Shown here: positions 40,330 to 40,687 of the stretch, piece by piece
How the letters are laid out: every line of letters begins with the position of its first letter
Numbering within the stretch: the stretch's first letter is position 1
DNA from: an uncultured Agathobaculum sp.
Lineage (GTDB): Bacteria; Bacillota; Clostridia; Oscillospirales; Butyricicoccaceae
Reading direction: 5' to 3'
NCBI RefSeq assembly: GCF_944384735.1
Contig: NZ_CALWUN010000016.1
Coordinates: forward strand, 1 to 40,687
DNA: 40,687 bases
Translations under genes and position numbers: made by a program
The notes under the pieces: generated by a model
Databases searched by the model: none
The model's input: the letters and a program-made list of their open reading frames with translations, nothing else
Told to the model about the DNA's origin: nothing

Positions 40330-40418
40330 GTTTTTCGAGGAAAACATGCCGCTTGTATCCGGCCGGGCGGCCTGTTGGGCGGCAGGGGGCGATGCTGCGC
40401 CGTTTTGCCCCGCAAACG

Positions 40419-40446
40419 AAAAAGCAGCGTGCCAGGCACGCTGCTT
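40419..40446 (-). terminator. Terminator hairpin at the right end of repeat copy 3
   Basis: A hairpin of arms 40422-40433 and 40435-40446, followed on the minus strand by five T residues (complement of 40419-40423). It would end a minus-strand transcript entering from beyond 40687. By analogy with the other copies a second hairpin of the same sequence is expected just outside the window. Confidence 0.8.
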
Positions 40447-40687
40447 CAGTCTGTCGATAAAGTCCTCGCGCCGCAGGCCGTAGCCCGCGAAACCACATTC
40501 CGCCGCTGTGCGGCGATAAAATGCGTGTCGCGCATTGTTCAGACGCTCTGTGAGCGGCATCAAAAAAGCGAGCTTCAAGGTGAATTGGCCGCAGGCCAAG
40601 AGAAGGCGGTCTGGGCCGTGCCCGCTTTTTTGATACATTTGATTCGATCGGAAGCGTGGTTCCGATCGAGAGGCTGTCGAAAACTAT
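40447..40687 (-). mobile_element. Terminator-associated dispersed element, copy 3 (cut by window end)
   Basis: 241 bp, inverted relative to copies 1 and 2 and about 97% identical to copy 2. It has the same ordered stem-loops, including a perfect 10-bp TCGATCGGAA/TTCCGATCGA stem. It abuts the terminator at 40446 with the same CTG/AA junction as the other copies. About 15 bp of its left end lie outside the window, so the full length should be near 256 bp. No gene is seen in 40330-40687. Confidence 0.85.

Overview
The window is chromosomal DNA from a GC-rich, Gram-positive gut-type Clostridia (probably Oscillospirales). Most of it is about 60% GC or more. The Gram-positive markers are the MurT/GatD lipid II amidation pair, DarA, RicT, a CarD-type regulator, SLH domains and a site-2 protease with its own M23 partner. 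Species cannot be fixed by reading alone.

Left edge (1-3057): the integrase end of an integrative element. It holds a perfect 19-bp palindrome, two overlapping mobile-element ORFs, a tyrosine recombinase of lower GC, and a tRNA-Ser(GGA) whose 3' end faces the integrase and is the likely attachment site.

3198-14600, all minus strand: a cytidylate-kinase-like protein; a branched-chain amino-acid (Liv) ABC importer, livK-livH-livM-livG-livF, with a hairpin-packed 450-bp spacer between livK and livH; ispD-ispF of the MEP isoprenoid pathway; a CarD-type regulator; an M23 peptidase overlapping an M50 site-2 protease; and murT-gatD.

14904-24848, plus strand: a phosphohexomutase; a secreted YD-repeat-like protein; an envelope-sensing cluster (zinc-ribbon/coiled-coil/LprI-like membrane protein, OmpR-type response regulator, histidine kinase, PepSY lipoprotein, stalk-plus-PepSY secreted protein); and an ABC exporter.

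25195-33696, minus strand: a zinc-dependent phospholipase C-like protein, a radical SAM protein, a small membrane protein, a WG-repeat/SLH surface protein, and the decarboxylase-darA-holB-ricT cluster (the yaaO-yaaQ-holB-yaaT order of Bacillus, but without tmk). Then come serC-serA (plus) and pgsA, rimO and pepF (minus).

The most unusual signal is a dispersed non-coding repeat present three times: 17640-17800, 24893-25147, and 40447 to the window end in inverted orientation. Each copy sits against an intrinsic-terminator hairpin. In the two complete cases the whole host hairpin, a different sequence each time, is present on both sides of the repeat. The repeat has imperfect terminal inverted repeats, strong internal stem-loops and no convincing ORF. 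It looks like a non-autonomous mobile or structured 3'-UTR element that targets terminators and duplicates them.
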